Source of the DNA: Tropicimonas sp033101155
GTDB lineage: Bacteria; Pseudomonadota; Alphaproteobacteria; Rhodobacterales; Rhodobacteraceae
Assembly (NCBI RefSeq): GCF_033101155.1
Contig: NZ_JAWMPX010000008.1
Coordinates: forward strand, 62,001-126,000
DNA length: 64,000 nucleotides
Reading direction: 5' to 3'
The notes beneath the pieces are model-generated. The model made no database searches, had not been told where the DNA came from, and saw only the letters and a program-made list of their open reading frames with translations. Positions 34,040 to 43,103 of this stretch are shown piece after piece. Position numbers and translations under genes: made by a program. Numbering within the stretch: position 1 is the stretch's first letter; every line of letters starts with the position of its first letter.

Positions 34040-35209
34040 ATGGATATCACGGTGCTTGTCGGGACCACCAAGGGGGTCTTTCTTCTCGAATCGGGGCCGG
34101 AGCGGGAGAGCTGGTCGCTGCGTGGCCCGTTCTGCGATGGCTGGGGCATCAACCATGTGATCGGCGACCCGGAGAGCGGCCGGATCTGGGCGGCTGGCGG
34201 TGGCCAATGGACCGGTGCCGGGGTCTGGCGCTCTGAAGATCACGGTGCGAGCTGGGAGGTCAGCCAACTTGCCAATGGCGGGGCGAATGACTGGATCGCG
34301 GCGCATCCCGAAGAGGCGGCACAGTTCGGCATGGAGCCCGCCCCGCCGGCGCCCTTTGACGGACAGGTCGAGGCGCTCTGGTCGCTCGGGCAGGCGCATG
34401 GTGTGCTCTATGCCGGCGCCAAGCCGGCCACGCTTCTGGCCAGCCGGGATGGCGGCGAAAGCTGGGAAGAGGTGTCGGGTCTCTGCGCGCATGAGACGCG
34501 GGAGAGTTGGCAACCCGGCGCCGCAGGGCTCGTTCTGCACACGATTGTCAGCGACCCCGAGGCGGCCGAGCGGCTCTGGGTCGGCATCTCTGCGGCCGGT
34601 GTCTTTGCCACCGAGGATGGCGGGGCAAGCTGGGAGCGTCGGGTGCGGCTCTCCAACGAGGGCGGCGGGGCGGATCTCGCCTCCCATCCCGGCCATTCCC
34701 ATGATCCGCTGGCTGAGGAGGGCACGATCGGCTTTTGCGTCCACAATATGGGGCGCGCCACGGACGGCACGCTCTATCAGCAGAACCATCACGGCGTGTT
34801 TCGAAGTGCCGATGGCGGGCGCAGCTGGCGCGACGTGACAGCGGGTCTGCCCTCCACCTTCGGTTTTCCGATTGCCGTGCATCCGCGCGATCCGCAGACC
34901 ATCTGGACCCTGCCGCTCAATGGCGATTCCATCGGGCGTTACCCGCCGGAGGCGTCTGCGGCGGTCTGGCGCTCGCGCGATGGCGGCGAAAGCTGGGAGA
35001 AATGCCAGCATGGTTTGCCGAAGAAAGATTGCTTCTTCACCGTTTTGCGGCAGGCGATGGCGACGGATCGCGGCACGCCTGCCGGGGTCTATTTCGGCAC
35101 CAATTCCGGTTCCGTCTTCGCTTCGTTCGACGAGGGGGACAGTTGGAACACCATCGCAGAGCACCTTCCGACCGTGCTCTGCGTTGAAGTGCTTGACCGG
35201 TCGACGTGA
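34040..35209 (+). CDS. Asp-box (BNR repeat) beta-propeller protein
   Basis: 389 residues with at least six Asp-box repeats of form S-x-D-x-G-x-x-W: SEDHGASW, SRDGGESW, TEDGGASW, SADGGRSW, SRDGGESW, SFDEGDSW. This gives a sialidase/VPS10-type propeller. No signal peptide is visible, so it is likely cytoplasmic and not a true sialidase; the Arg triad of sialidases was not identified. Proteins of this kind are often annotated as exo-alpha-sialidase or glycosyl hydrolase without proof. It is divergent from the amine oxidoreductase gene. Function unknown. Confidence 0.82.
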   Translation: MDITVLVGTTKGVFLLESGPERESWSLRGPFCDGWGINHVIGDPESGRIWAAGGGQWTGAGVWRSEDHGASWEVSQLANGGANDWIAAHPEEAAQFGMEPAPPAPFDGQVEALWSLGQAHGVLYAGAKPATLLASRDGGESWEEVSGLCAHETRESWQPGAAGLVLHTIVSDPEAAERLWVGISAAGVFATEDGGASWERRVRLSNEGGGADLASHPGHSHDPLAEEGTIGFCVHNMGRATDGTLYQQNHHGVFRSADGGRSWRDVTAGLPSTFGFPIAVHPRDPQTIWTLPLNGDSIGRYPPEASAAVWRSRDGGESWEKCQHGLPKKDCFFTVLRQAMATDRGTPAGVYFGTNSGSVFASFDEGDSWNTIAEHLPTVLCVEVLDRST

Positions 35210-35380
35210 ACTGAGGAGGACAACGCCCGATCCCGGGGGGGCGCAAACGGCCTTTGACTGGATCATGGCGGCTGGAGTTTTCATGCCGTTGTCTTGGGGC
35301 GACCGTTGAACATGAGTCCTTCCCGGGGGAGGGTCGGGCGCCGCCCGGCCAGAGGACGGGCGATGCCGGTTCAAACGGGG

Positions 35381-36772
35381 TTACTTGTAGAGCCCCGTCT
35401 CCTTGATCTCAGCCAGCGTCAGGTCGAGCGCTTTCACCGCGCGCTCGATCAGCATGTCCACGTCCGATTTGTCGAGAACCAGCGGTGGCGCGATGATCAT
35501 CCGGTCGCCGACATGGCGCATGATCAGGTTGTTGCCGAAGCTGTGTCCGCGCGCGATCAGGCCGACCGTGCCTTTGGGGGCTTCAAAGGGCGCGCGCGCC
35601 GCCTTGTCCGGGGTCATCGCGAGCGAGGCCATGAAACCCTTGATCTTCGCCTCGCCAACCAGCGGATGATCGGCCAGCGCCTCCCATTTCTCCTTCAGAT
35701 AGGGGCCGGTGACCGAGGCCACGTTCTCCACCATCTTCTCCTCTTCGATGATGCGCAGGTTTTCCAGCGCGACGGCGCAGGAGACCGGGTGGCCTGAATA
35801 GGTGTAGCCATGGTTGAAATCGCCCGCCCCGGCGACCGTATTCGCCACCTCGTCGCAGACGATGGAGGCGCCGATTGGCGCATAGCCGGAGGATAGCCCC
35901 TTGGCGACGGTCATGATGTCGGGGCGGATCTCGTAGGTCTGCGAGCCGAACATCTGGCCCGTCCGTCCGAAACCGCAGATCACCTCGTCGGCGATGAGCA
36001 GGATCTCGTGGGCGTCGCAGATTTTCTGGATTTCCGGCCAATAGCTCGCGGGCGGGATGATCACGCCACCCGCACCCTGGATCGGCTCGGCGATGAAGGC
36101 TGCAACGTTGTCCTCGCCCAACTCGGCGATCTTCGCCTCCAGCTCGCGGGCGCGCATCAGGCCGAATTCCTCCGGGCTCATCTCGCCGCCTTCGGCATAC
36201 CAGTTCGGCTGGCCGATATGGACGATATCGGCAATCGGCAGCCCGCCCTGCGCGTGCATCGGCTGCATGCCGCCAAGCGAGGCCCCGGCCATGGTCGAGC
36301 CGTGATAGGCATTCTCGCGGCTGATGATCACCTTCTTCGTGGGCTTGCCCTTCGCGGCCCAGTAATGGCGCACGAGGCGGACATTGGTGTCGTTCGCGTC
36401 CGAGCCGCCGGAGGCATAGAAGACGTGGTTCAAGTCGCCCGGCGCCATCTCCGCGAGTTTCTGGCTCAGCGCGATGACCGGCACATGAGAGGTCTGGAAG
36501 AAGGTGTTGTAATAGGGCAGCTCGCGCATCTGACGGGCGGCGACATCGGCAATGCTGTCCCAGCCGTAGCCGATATTGACGCACCACAGCCCCGCCATCG
36601 CATCGAGGATCTGGTTGCCCTCGGTATCGGTCAGCGTCACGCCCTTGGCGGATTTGATGATCCGCGCGCCGGTCTCTGCCAGCTCGGCGCCCGCGGTGAA
36701 GGGGTGCATGTGGTGGGCCGAATCCAGCGCTTGCAGCTCGGCGGTGGGCGGATGGTTGGTGAGCATGTTCAT
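35381..36772 (-). CDS. Class III PLP aminotransferase (putrescine/beta-alanine:pyruvate type)
   Basis: 463 residues of the omega-aminotransferase family. Motifs include SGGSDANDTNVRL (cofactor phosphate binding), ENAYHGSTMAGASLGG, LLIADEVICGFGRTG (Asp contacting the pyridine N) and TVAKGLSSGYAPIG with the Schiff-base Lys. Family members such as SpuC transfer the terminal amino group of putrescine or other amines to pyruvate. It lies 16 bases downstream of the PuuA-like ligase gene on the same strand, so it is cotranscribed. Specificity for putrescine is inferred from that context. Confidence 0.9.
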   Translation of the reverse strand: MNMLTNHPPTAELQALDSAHHMHPFTAGAELAETGARIIKSAKGVTLTDTEGNQILDAMAGLWCVNIGYGWDSIADVAARQMRELPYYNTFFQTSHVPVIALSQKLAEMAPGDLNHVFYASGGSDANDTNVRLVRHYWAAKGKPTKKVIISRENAYHGSTMAGASLGGMQPMHAQGGLPIADIVHIGQPNWYAEGGEMSPEEFGLMRARELEAKIAELGEDNVAAFIAEPIQGAGGVIIPPASYWPEIQKICDAHEILLIADEVICGFGRTGQMFGSQTYEIRPDIMTVAKGLSSGYAPIGASIVCDEVANTVAGAGDFNHGYTYSGHPVSCAVALENLRIIEEEKMVENVASVTGPYLKEKWEALADHPLVGEAKIKGFMASLAMTPDKAARAPFEAPKGTVGLIARGHSFGNNLIMRHVGDRMIIAPPLVLDKSDVDMLIERAVKALDLTLAEIKETGLYK

Positions 36773-36788
36773 GGGGCAGTCCTCTCTG

Positions 36789-38159
36789 TCAGGCGTTCAG
36801 CAACAGGTGCTGACGCTCCCAGGGCGAAATTTCACGTTTATATTCATCATGTTCAGCGTGTTTGATGTCCGAGTAGAGCTGGCAGAACTCGGCGCCGAGT
36901 ACCTCGCGGACCTCGTGGTCCTCGTCGAAAAGCGCCAGCGCATCAGCCAAACCAGCCGGCAGGTTCGTATCGCTCTCATAGACCTCATGCCGCGCGATGG
37001 GACGGGGGGCGACCTTGTTCACCATGCCGAGATAGCCGCAGGCGAGGCTTGCCGCGATGGCGAGATAGGGGTTGGAATCGATCCCGATCACCCGGTTCTC
37101 GACCCGCCGCGCGATCGGTTTCGAAATGGGAATGCGCAGGCCGGTTGTCCGGTTGTCGCTGCCCCATTCGAGATTGGTCGGTGCGCTCATGCCTTCGGCG
37201 TTGAAGCGCCGGAAGGAATTCACATAGGGCGCCAGCAGCGGCACCACGGAGATCATGTATTTCTGGCTGCCGCCGATGAAATGGTGGAAGGCGTCGGTCG
37301 CCTCGCCTGCCGCATCGGAGAAGATATTGTTGCCGTCCAGATCGACGATGGATTGGTGAATATGCATCGCCGAGCCGGGTTCGTCCCGCATCGGCTTGGC
37401 CATGAAAGTGGCGAAGACACCGTTCTTCAGCGCCGCCTCGCGGATCGACCGCTTGAAATAGAAGACCTGGTCGGCCTGTTTCAGCGGGTCGCCATGCAGC
37501 AGGTTGATCTCGATCTGGCCGGCGCCGCCTTCCTGGATCACGGTGTCGATCTCCAGCCCCTGCGCCTCGGCATAGTCGTAGATCGTGTCGATCACCTCGC
37601 CATACTCATCCACCGCGACCATGGAATAGGCCTGCCGCGAGGCGCCCTTGCGCCCGGTCCGCCCCAGCGGCGGCTCGATGGCCTCGTTGGGGTCGGTGTT
37701 CGGCTTGGTGAGGTAGAACTCCAACTCCGGCGCAACGACCGGCTTCCAGCCCTTCTCGGCATAGAGCCCGAGCACACGCTTGAGCACATTGCGCGGCGAA
37801 ATCGGCAACGGCTCGCCCTCGCGGGTCTCCATATCGCAGATCACCTGAAGCGTCGCGTCATCGGCCCAGGGCGCGGCCGAAGCCGTGGCCATGTCCGGGC
37901 GCAGGACAACGTCGCGCTCCAGCCACTGGTCCTCGATCTCCATATCAACATATTCGCCCGAGATCGTCTGGTAGAAGAGCGAGACCGGCAGGAAGAATGT
38001 CTCTTGCGGGTCGAACTTGTGGCTGGGCATCGCCTTGCCGCGCGACATGCCGACCGTATCCGGGATAATCGCCTCGACCTCTTCCAGCCGCCGTTCGCCC
38101 AGATAGTCGAGAAACGCCTCGGGCAGTTCGGTGATCCAGCTTTTGCGGTGGCGCGACAT
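36789..38159 (-). CDS. puuA: Glutamine synthetase family ligase, gamma-glutamylputrescine synthetase-like
   Basis: 456 residues. Glutamine-synthetase-type catalytic motifs are present: VVAPELEFYL (metal-binding Glu), GGAGQIEINL, GSAMHIHQSI (catalytic His), NRTTGLRIPI (Arg for ATP/Glu) and RRVENRVIGIDSNPYLAIAA. It is the shorter GS type used for gamma-glutamylation of amines, not the dodecameric GlnA (adenylylation region lacking). The start is the ATG at 38159; the frame open beyond it to 38597 overlaps the GntR gene and is not GS-like. With the downstream aminotransferase and neighbouring oxidase it forms a gamma-glutamylated putrescine pathway. Confidence 0.87.
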   Translation of the reverse strand: MSRHRKSWITELPEAFLDYLGERRLEEVEAIIPDTVGMSRGKAMPSHKFDPQETFFLPVSLFYQTISGEYVDMEIEDQWLERDVVLRPDMATASAAPWADDATLQVICDMETREGEPLPISPRNVLKRVLGLYAEKGWKPVVAPELEFYLTKPNTDPNEAIEPPLGRTGRKGASRQAYSMVAVDEYGEVIDTIYDYAEAQGLEIDTVIQEGGAGQIEINLLHGDPLKQADQVFYFKRSIREAALKNGVFATFMAKPMRDEPGSAMHIHQSIVDLDGNNIFSDAAGEATDAFHHFIGGSQKYMISVVPLLAPYVNSFRRFNAEGMSAPTNLEWGSDNRTTGLRIPISKPIARRVENRVIGIDSNPYLAIAASLACGYLGMVNKVAPRPIARHEVYESDTNLPAGLADALALFDEDHEVREVLGAEFCQLYSDIKHAEHDEYKREISPWERQHLLLNA

Positions 38160-38250
38160 GGCTGTGTTCCTGCGAATTTGCGGAGTTTTGGCGGGCGAGG
38201 TCTCGTCGCCGGACTGTTGCTCGAAAGTTATGATCAAATTCTGAGGGCTG

Positions 38251-38940
38251 TCAATCGGCGCCGGGCAGGGTCGCGGTTTTCTCCGTTTCCTGCATGGATT
38301 CGCGAATCTGATCGAGCCCTTGGGCGATATCCTGTTCGATAGCTGCCTGAGTTTTGAGCGCATCGCCTGCCACGAGTGCATCCAGAGCGACATGGTGTTG
38401 ATCGGGAAGATTCGAGGTGCCGTAACGTCCGCAGACAATGCGCAGCGAGGGGCCGACCCGGAGCCAGAGCCCCTTGGCGAGCGTCTCCAGAACCTCTGCA
38501 TCGGCCCGCGCATAGAGGCAAAAATGAAAACGATAATTCTGTTCGAGATAGCCGCGCACATGGCCTCTTTCGATGGCGTCATCGACACGCCGGTCAATGG
38601 TCTTCAGCTCCGAAATCAACCTGGAATCCGCGTTTTCTGCCGCCCTGCGGGCCAGTTCCGGTTCGATGGAGAGCCTTGCAAAAGCGATTTGTTCCAAGTG
38701 GCTGGCCGTCAGGGCGGGCACAGTCAGCCGCCGGTTGCCGCGGGCGTCAAGGGCCCCTTCCGCGGTCAACCGCCGGATCGCCTCGCGCACTGGCGTCATG
38801 CCGGCGCCGAGCCGTTCGCGCAGCCCCATGATGGTCAACGGCTCGCCGGGTTCGACTTCGCCGAACAGGATCATGTCCCGCAGGCGGCGGTAGATTGCCT
38901 GATGCTCGGGTGTCTTTGCCTCTTGCGCGGTCACAGTCAT
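38251..38940 (-). CDS. GntR-family regulator, FadR/FCD subgroup
   Basis: About 229 residues. The N-terminal winged helix includes IYRRLRDMILFGEVEPGEPL and MTPVREAIRRLTAEGAL; the C-terminal all-helical FCD ligand domain has RLSIEPELARRAAEN and the conserved metal-ligand His residues (QNYRFHFCLY, DQHHVALDAL). Start uncertain: ATG 38940 (used) or ATG 39024, as neither has a strong ribosome site. It sits between the divergent puuA-like gene and potF, so it likely senses a polyamine or derived aldehyde or acid and represses both operons (inference from position). Confidence 0.87.
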   Translation of the reverse strand: MTVTAQEAKTPEHQAIYRRLRDMILFGEVEPGEPLTIMGLRERLGAGMTPVREAIRRLTAEGALDARGNRRLTVPALTASHLEQIAFARLSIEPELARRAAENADSRLISELKTIDRRVDDAIERGHVRGYLEQNYRFHFCLYARADAEVLETLAKGLWLRVGPSLRIVCGRYGTSNLPDQHHVALDALVAGDALKTQAAIEQDIAQGLDQIRESMQETEKTATLPGAD

Positions 38941-39093
38941 TGCCTTTTTCTTGATCGCGGTGTCCCGAAGCGGTGAGTTCAGGAAAACGCAGGGCTTGCA
39001 TTCTTCTTCATTCTTGGGAAGCATGCTGACAAACGCAAGGTTTGATCAAATAAAATCGCTGGCAATGCCCGGCAAACAACAGGGGATGACTCA

Positions 39094-40179
39094 ATGAAAC
39101 GGAAAATAGCGATCCTGTCGCTCACGGTCTCGGCTTTTGCCTGTGCCGCGGTGGCTGACGAGGTGCGGGTCTATAACTGGTCCGATTACATCGACGAGGA
39201 ACTGCTGGAGAAGTTCGAGAGCGAGACGGGCATCAAGCTGATCTACGACGTTTTCGACTCCAACGACGTGCTGGAGACCAAGATGCTGGCCGGTGGCTCG
39301 GGCTACGATGTGGTCGTTCCCTCCGGCACTTTCCTGCAACGGCAGATCACGGCCGGCGTTTTCCAGAAGCTGGACAAGTCCAAACTGCCCAATCTTGAGA
39401 ACATGTGGGATGTGGTCGCCGAAAGGACCAGCCAGTACGACCCGGGCAACGAGTATTCCATCAACTACATGTGGGGCACCACCGGCATCGGCGTGAACGT
39501 TGCCAAGGTGAAGGAAGCCCTGGGCGAGGACGCACCCATCGACTCCTGGTCACTGGTCTTCGACCCGGCGAACCTGGAGAAGCTGTCTGATTGCGGCGTG
39601 TATTTCCTGGACGCGGGTGACGAGATGATCCCGGCCGCGCTGAAATATATCGGTGAGGATCCCGACAGCTTCGACCCTGACCTGATTGCCAAGGCCGGAG
39701 AGGCCTTCATGGAGGTTCGTCCCTATATCACCAAGTTCCACAGCTCCGAATATATCAACGCGCTGGCCAATGGTGATATTTGCGTGGCCGTTGGCTGGTC
39801 CGGTGATATTCTTCAGGCGCGCGATCGTGCCGACGAGGCCGATAATGGCGTCGAGATCGCCTATCACGCGCCGAAGGAAGGCGCCCAGATGTGGTTCGAC
39901 CAGATGGCCATCCCGGCTGACGCGCCGAACCCGGATGCCGCCCATACCTTCCTTAACTTCATCATGGATGCCCAGAACATGGCGGCGGCGTCGAACTACG
40001 TCTACTACGCCAATGGCAACGAGGCATCGCAGGAGTTCCTGGTCGAGGACGTGAGCGGCGATCCGGCAATCTACCCGGACGCGGCAACGCTCGAGAACCT
40101 CTACACGACACGGCCGTACCCCTCCAAGGTGCAGCGCGTGGTGACCCGGCTCTGGACCAAGATCAAGTCCGGCGCCTGA
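39094..40179 (+). CDS. potF: Polyamine ABC transporter, periplasmic binding protein
   Basis: 361 residues with a signal peptide ending near ACAAVADE. EVRVYNWSDYIDEELLEKF is the typical opening of PotD/PotF proteins, with a Trp and acidic residues that hold the amine. YDVVVPSGTFLQRQ, MWGTTGIGVN and VAVGWSGDIL follow in family order. It captures putrescine or spermidine in the periplasm for the transporter encoded downstream. A strong hairpin between this gene and the ATPase gene probably lets it be expressed in excess over the membrane components. Confidence 0.92.
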   Translation: MKRKIAILSLTVSAFACAAVADEVRVYNWSDYIDEELLEKFESETGIKLIYDVFDSNDVLETKMLAGGSGYDVVVPSGTFLQRQITAGVFQKLDKSKLPNLENMWDVVAERTSQYDPGNEYSINYMWGTTGIGVNVAKVKEALGEDAPIDSWSLVFDPANLEKLSDCGVYFLDAGDEMIPAALKYIGEDPDSFDPDLIAKAGEAFMEVRPYITKFHSSEYINALANGDICVAVGWSGDILQARDRADEADNGVEIAYHAPKEGAQMWFDQMAIPADAPNPDAAHTFLNFIMDAQNMAAASNYVYYANGNEASQEFLVEDVSGDPAIYPDAATLENLYTTRPYPSKVQRVVTRLWTKIKSGA

Positions 40180-40189
40180 TGCGATAGCG

Positions 40190-40212
40190 GCCCCGCGGTG
40201 CATCCGCGGGGC
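40190..40212 (+). terminator. Intercistronic hairpin between binding protein and ABC ATPase genes
   Basis: GCCCCGCGG-TGCAT-CCGCGGGGC, a perfect 9-bp stem with 5-base loop, starting 11 bases after the potF stop and followed by a pyrimidine-rich but not T-rich stretch. Likely a partial terminator or 3'-end stabiliser giving more binding protein than permease. Confidence 0.65.
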
Positions 40213-40235
40213 TTCTCCCTCTCGGAAGGAAGCCC

Positions 40236-41384
40236 ATGTCCGATCCCGTTTCCGCGACGCCATCCGTCTTCGCCCCTTGGGCCGATCCGTCCGAGACGCC
40301 GCTGATCCATTTTCAGAATGTCACCAAGCGGTTTGGTGATTTTACAGCGATCGACGACCTGACGATCGACATCTACGAGAAGGAGTTCTTTGCCCTTCTC
40401 GGCCCGTCCGGTTGCGGCAAGACCACGCTGATGCGGATGCTCGCGGGCTTCGAAACGCCGAGCGAGGGGGTGATCAACCTTGCAGGCAAGAACATCGTCC
40501 CGGTGCCGCCGAACAAGCGGCCGGTCAACATGATGTTCCAGTCTTACGCACTTTTCCCGCATCTGACCGTGGCTCAGAACATCGCCTTCGGGCTGGAGCG
40601 CTCGAAGATGCCCAAGGACAAGGTCGGCGCGCGGGTCGACGAGATGCTCAAGCTCGTCCAACTTGAGAAATTCGGCGGTCGCAAGCCGCACCAGATCTCC
40701 GGCGGCCAGCGCCAGCGCGTGGCGCTCGCGCGCAGCCTTGCCAAGGCGCCGAAGCTGCTGCTGCTGGACGAACCGCTCGGCGCGCTCGACAAGAAGCTGC
40801 GCATCGAGACCCAGTTCGAGCTTATGGAGATCCAGGAAACGACCGGTACGACCTTCGTCATCGTCACCCATGACCAGGAAGAGGCGATGACTGTCGCCTC
40901 CCGCATCGCCGTGATGGATCACGGACGCATGGTGCAGGTGGACACGCCGGACCGGATCTACGAGACGCCGAACTCGGTCTACGTGGCCGATTTCATTGGT
41001 GATGTGAACCTGATCGAGGGCAATGCGGCCTCCCATCACAAGGATGGCAAGATCGAGATCCACTGGCGCGAGGGCGAGCCGCCCGTTGTCGGAACGCCGA
41101 TGGTGCCGGTTCAGGACGGCACCCGCTGCACCTTCGCCATTCGGCCCGAGAAGGTCCATATCTCGAAGGAGCACCCGGAGGGGAAGGCCAATATCGTCCA
41201 TGGCAAGATCCTCGACATCGCCTATCTCGGCAATATCTCGACCTATCATGTCGAGCTGCCAAACGGTCATGTGGTCAAGGCCCAGACCTCGAACAACCAG
41301 CGGATCGAGCGGCGGAAATACACCTGGGACGACGAGGTCTGGCTCTGGTGGTCGGAGACCGCCGGCGTCGTGTTGACGGCGTGA
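40236..41384 (+). CDS. potG: Polyamine ABC transporter, ATP-binding protein
   Basis: 382 residues. Walker A GPSGCGKTTLMRML, Q-loop MFQSYALFPH, signature SGGQRQRVALARSLA, Walker B LLLLDEPLGALD, switch His in FVIVTHDQEEAMTV. The C-terminal ~130 residues form the TOBE regulatory domain typical of PotA/PotG. It energises import by the two permeases encoded next. Confidence 0.93.
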   Translation: MSDPVSATPSVFAPWADPSETPLIHFQNVTKRFGDFTAIDDLTIDIYEKEFFALLGPSGCGKTTLMRMLAGFETPSEGVINLAGKNIVPVPPNKRPVNMMFQSYALFPHLTVAQNIAFGLERSKMPKDKVGARVDEMLKLVQLEKFGGRKPHQISGGQRQRVALARSLAKAPKLLLLDEPLGALDKKLRIETQFELMEIQETTGTTFVIVTHDQEEAMTVASRIAVMDHGRMVQVDTPDRIYETPNSVYVADFIGDVNLIEGNAASHHKDGKIEIHWREGEPPVVGTPMVPVQDGTRCTFAIRPEKVHISKEHPEGKANIVHGKILDIAYLGNISTYHVELPNGHVVKAQTSNNQRIERRKYTWDDEVWLWWSETAGVVLTA

Positions 41385-41394
41385 GGGCAGGATC

Positions 41395-42291
41395 ATGAGA
41401 CCTGGCCGCACGCTCCTCATCCTCGTTCCCTATCTCTGGCTGCTGGCGCTGTTCCTCGTGCCCTTCGGGATCGTCTTCAAGATCTCGCTCTCGGACACAG
41501 CACTCGCCATTCCGCCCTATATGCCGACGCTGGACCTCTCCGCGGGCTGGTCCGGCTTCACGGAGTTCCTCTCCGAACTGGATTTCGAGAATTACGTCTT
41601 CCTGACCGAAGACGACCTCTATCTGAAAGCCTATCTCTCCAGCCTCTCCATTGCGCTGACCTCGACGGTTTTGACGCTACTCGTCGGCTTCCCCATCGCC
41701 TATGGCATGGCGAACGCTCCGGAACACTGGCGCCCGGCGCTGATGATGCTGGTGATCCTGCCCTTCTGGACCTCTTTCCTGATCCGCGTCTACGCCTGGA
41801 TGGGGATCCTCTCCAACGAGGGGTTCCTGAACCAGTTCCTGCTCTGGACCGGGATCATCGCTGAGCCGTTGCAGATCATGAACACCAACAAGGCGGTCTA
41901 TATCGGCATCGTTTATACCTACCTGCCCTTCATGGTCCTGCCGATCTACGCGACGCTGGAGAAGCTCGACGGATCGCTGCTGGAGGCGGCCGAGGATCTC
42001 GGCTGCGGTCGGACGGAAGCCTTCTGGCGCGTGACTTTCCCGCTGGCGCGGCCCGGCATGGTGGCCGGTTCTTTCCTCGTCTTCATCCCCGCACTTGGCG
42101 AGTTCGTCATCCCGTCGCTGCTCGGCGGTTCCTCGACCCTGATGATCGGAAAGGTGCTCTGGGAGGAATTCTTCTCCAACCGTGACTGGCCGGTGGCCTC
42201 TGCGGTGGCCGTGGTGTTGCTGCTGATCCTGATAATCCCGATAGTGCTCTTCCAGCGCAACCAGCAGAAGCAGCAGGAGGCGGAACAGTGA
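41395..42291 (+). CDS. potH: Polyamine ABC transporter, permease 1
   Basis: 298 residues, about six membrane helices. The EAA loop that docks on the ATPase reads EAAEDLGCGRTEAFWRVTFP (about 199-218). The long periplasmic segment after helix 1 is usual for PotH/PotB. Ten bases separate it from the ATPase gene, and its stop overlaps the next start. Confidence 0.92.
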   Translation: MRPGRTLLILVPYLWLLALFLVPFGIVFKISLSDTALAIPPYMPTLDLSAGWSGFTEFLSELDFENYVFLTEDDLYLKAYLSSLSIALTSTVLTLLVGFPIAYGMANAPEHWRPALMMLVILPFWTSFLIRVYAWMGILSNEGFLNQFLLWTGIIAEPLQIMNTNKAVYIGIVYTYLPFMVLPIYATLEKLDGSLLEAAEDLGCGRTEAFWRVTFPLARPGMVAGSFLVFIPALGEFVIPSLLGGSSTLMIGKVLWEEFFSNRDWPVASAVAVVLLLILIIPIVLFQRNQQKQQEAEQ

Positions 42292-43103
42292 GGAAATTCA
42301 CCTGGTTCAACGCCGTCTCGCTGACCCTCGGCTTCGCCTTCCTCTACATCCCGATGCTGATCCTGATCATCTTCTCCTTCAACAGCTCCAAGCTGGTGAC
42401 GGTCTGGGCCGGCTTCTCGACCAAGTGGTATGGCGAGTTGCTGCAGAACGAGGCCTTCCTCGATGCCGCCTGGGTCACGATCAAAGTCGCCGTGCTCTCC
42501 TCCTCTGCCGCAACCGTGCTCGGGACCATGGCGGCTTATGTCCTTGTCCGTGGTGGCCGCTTCGGCGGGCGCACGCTTTTCTCCGGCATGATCTATGCTC
42601 CGCTAGTCATGCCCGAAGTCATTACCGGCTTGTCGCTGCTGCTGCTCTTCATCGCCATCGGGCTGGATCGCGGCGTCTTCACCATCGTGCTCGCGCATAC
42701 GACCTTTTCCATGTGCTATGTCTCGGTCGTCGTCTCCTCGCGGCTGGTCTCGTTCGACCGTTCCGTCGAGGAGGCCGCGCTCGATCTCGGCTGCACCCCC
42801 TTCGAGGCCTTCCGGCTCGTCACCCTGCCGATCATCTTCCCGGCGGTGATATCTGGATGGTTGCTGGCCTTCACCCTCTCGCTGGACGATCTCGTCATCG
42901 CCTCCTTCACCGCCGGCCCCTCCTCGACAACCCTGCCGATCAAGATCTTCTCTTCTGTGCGGCTCGGCGTCTCGCCGGAGATTAACGCGCTTTCCACGAT
43001 CATGATTGCCATCGTCGCCATCGGCGTCATCGCCGCCTCGCTGGTCACCAAACAGGCCATTGCCCGGCGCAACCGCGAGGAAAAGGAAGCAATCCAGGCG
43101 TGA
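42288..43103 (+). CDS. potI: Polyamine ABC transporter, permease 2
   Basis: 271 residues, six membrane helices, EAA loop EEAALDLGCTPFEAFRLVTL (about 160-179). Begins with GTG overlapping the potH stop (GTGA), and its own stop overlaps the start of the following oxidase gene in the same way, a sign of tight translational coupling through the whole operon. Confidence 0.92.
   Translation: MRKFTWFNAVSLTLGFAFLYIPMLILIIFSFNSSKLVTVWAGFSTKWYGELLQNEAFLDAAWVTIKVAVLSSSAATVLGTMAAYVLVRGGRFGGRTLFSGMIYAPLVMPEVITGLSLLLLFIAIGLDRGVFTIVLAHTTFSMCYVSVVVSSRLVSFDRSVEEAALDLGCTPFEAFRLVTLPIIFPAVISGWLLAFTLSLDDLVIASFTAGPSSTTLPIKIFSSVRLGVSPEINALSTIMIAIVAIGVIAASLVTKQAIARRNREEKEAIQA

Noticed and set aside
36008..38342. 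Long plus-strand open frames across the aminotransferase and PuuA-like genes
   Set aside because: Antisense shadows of two well-recognised enzymes, with composition typical of reversed high-GC coding sequence.
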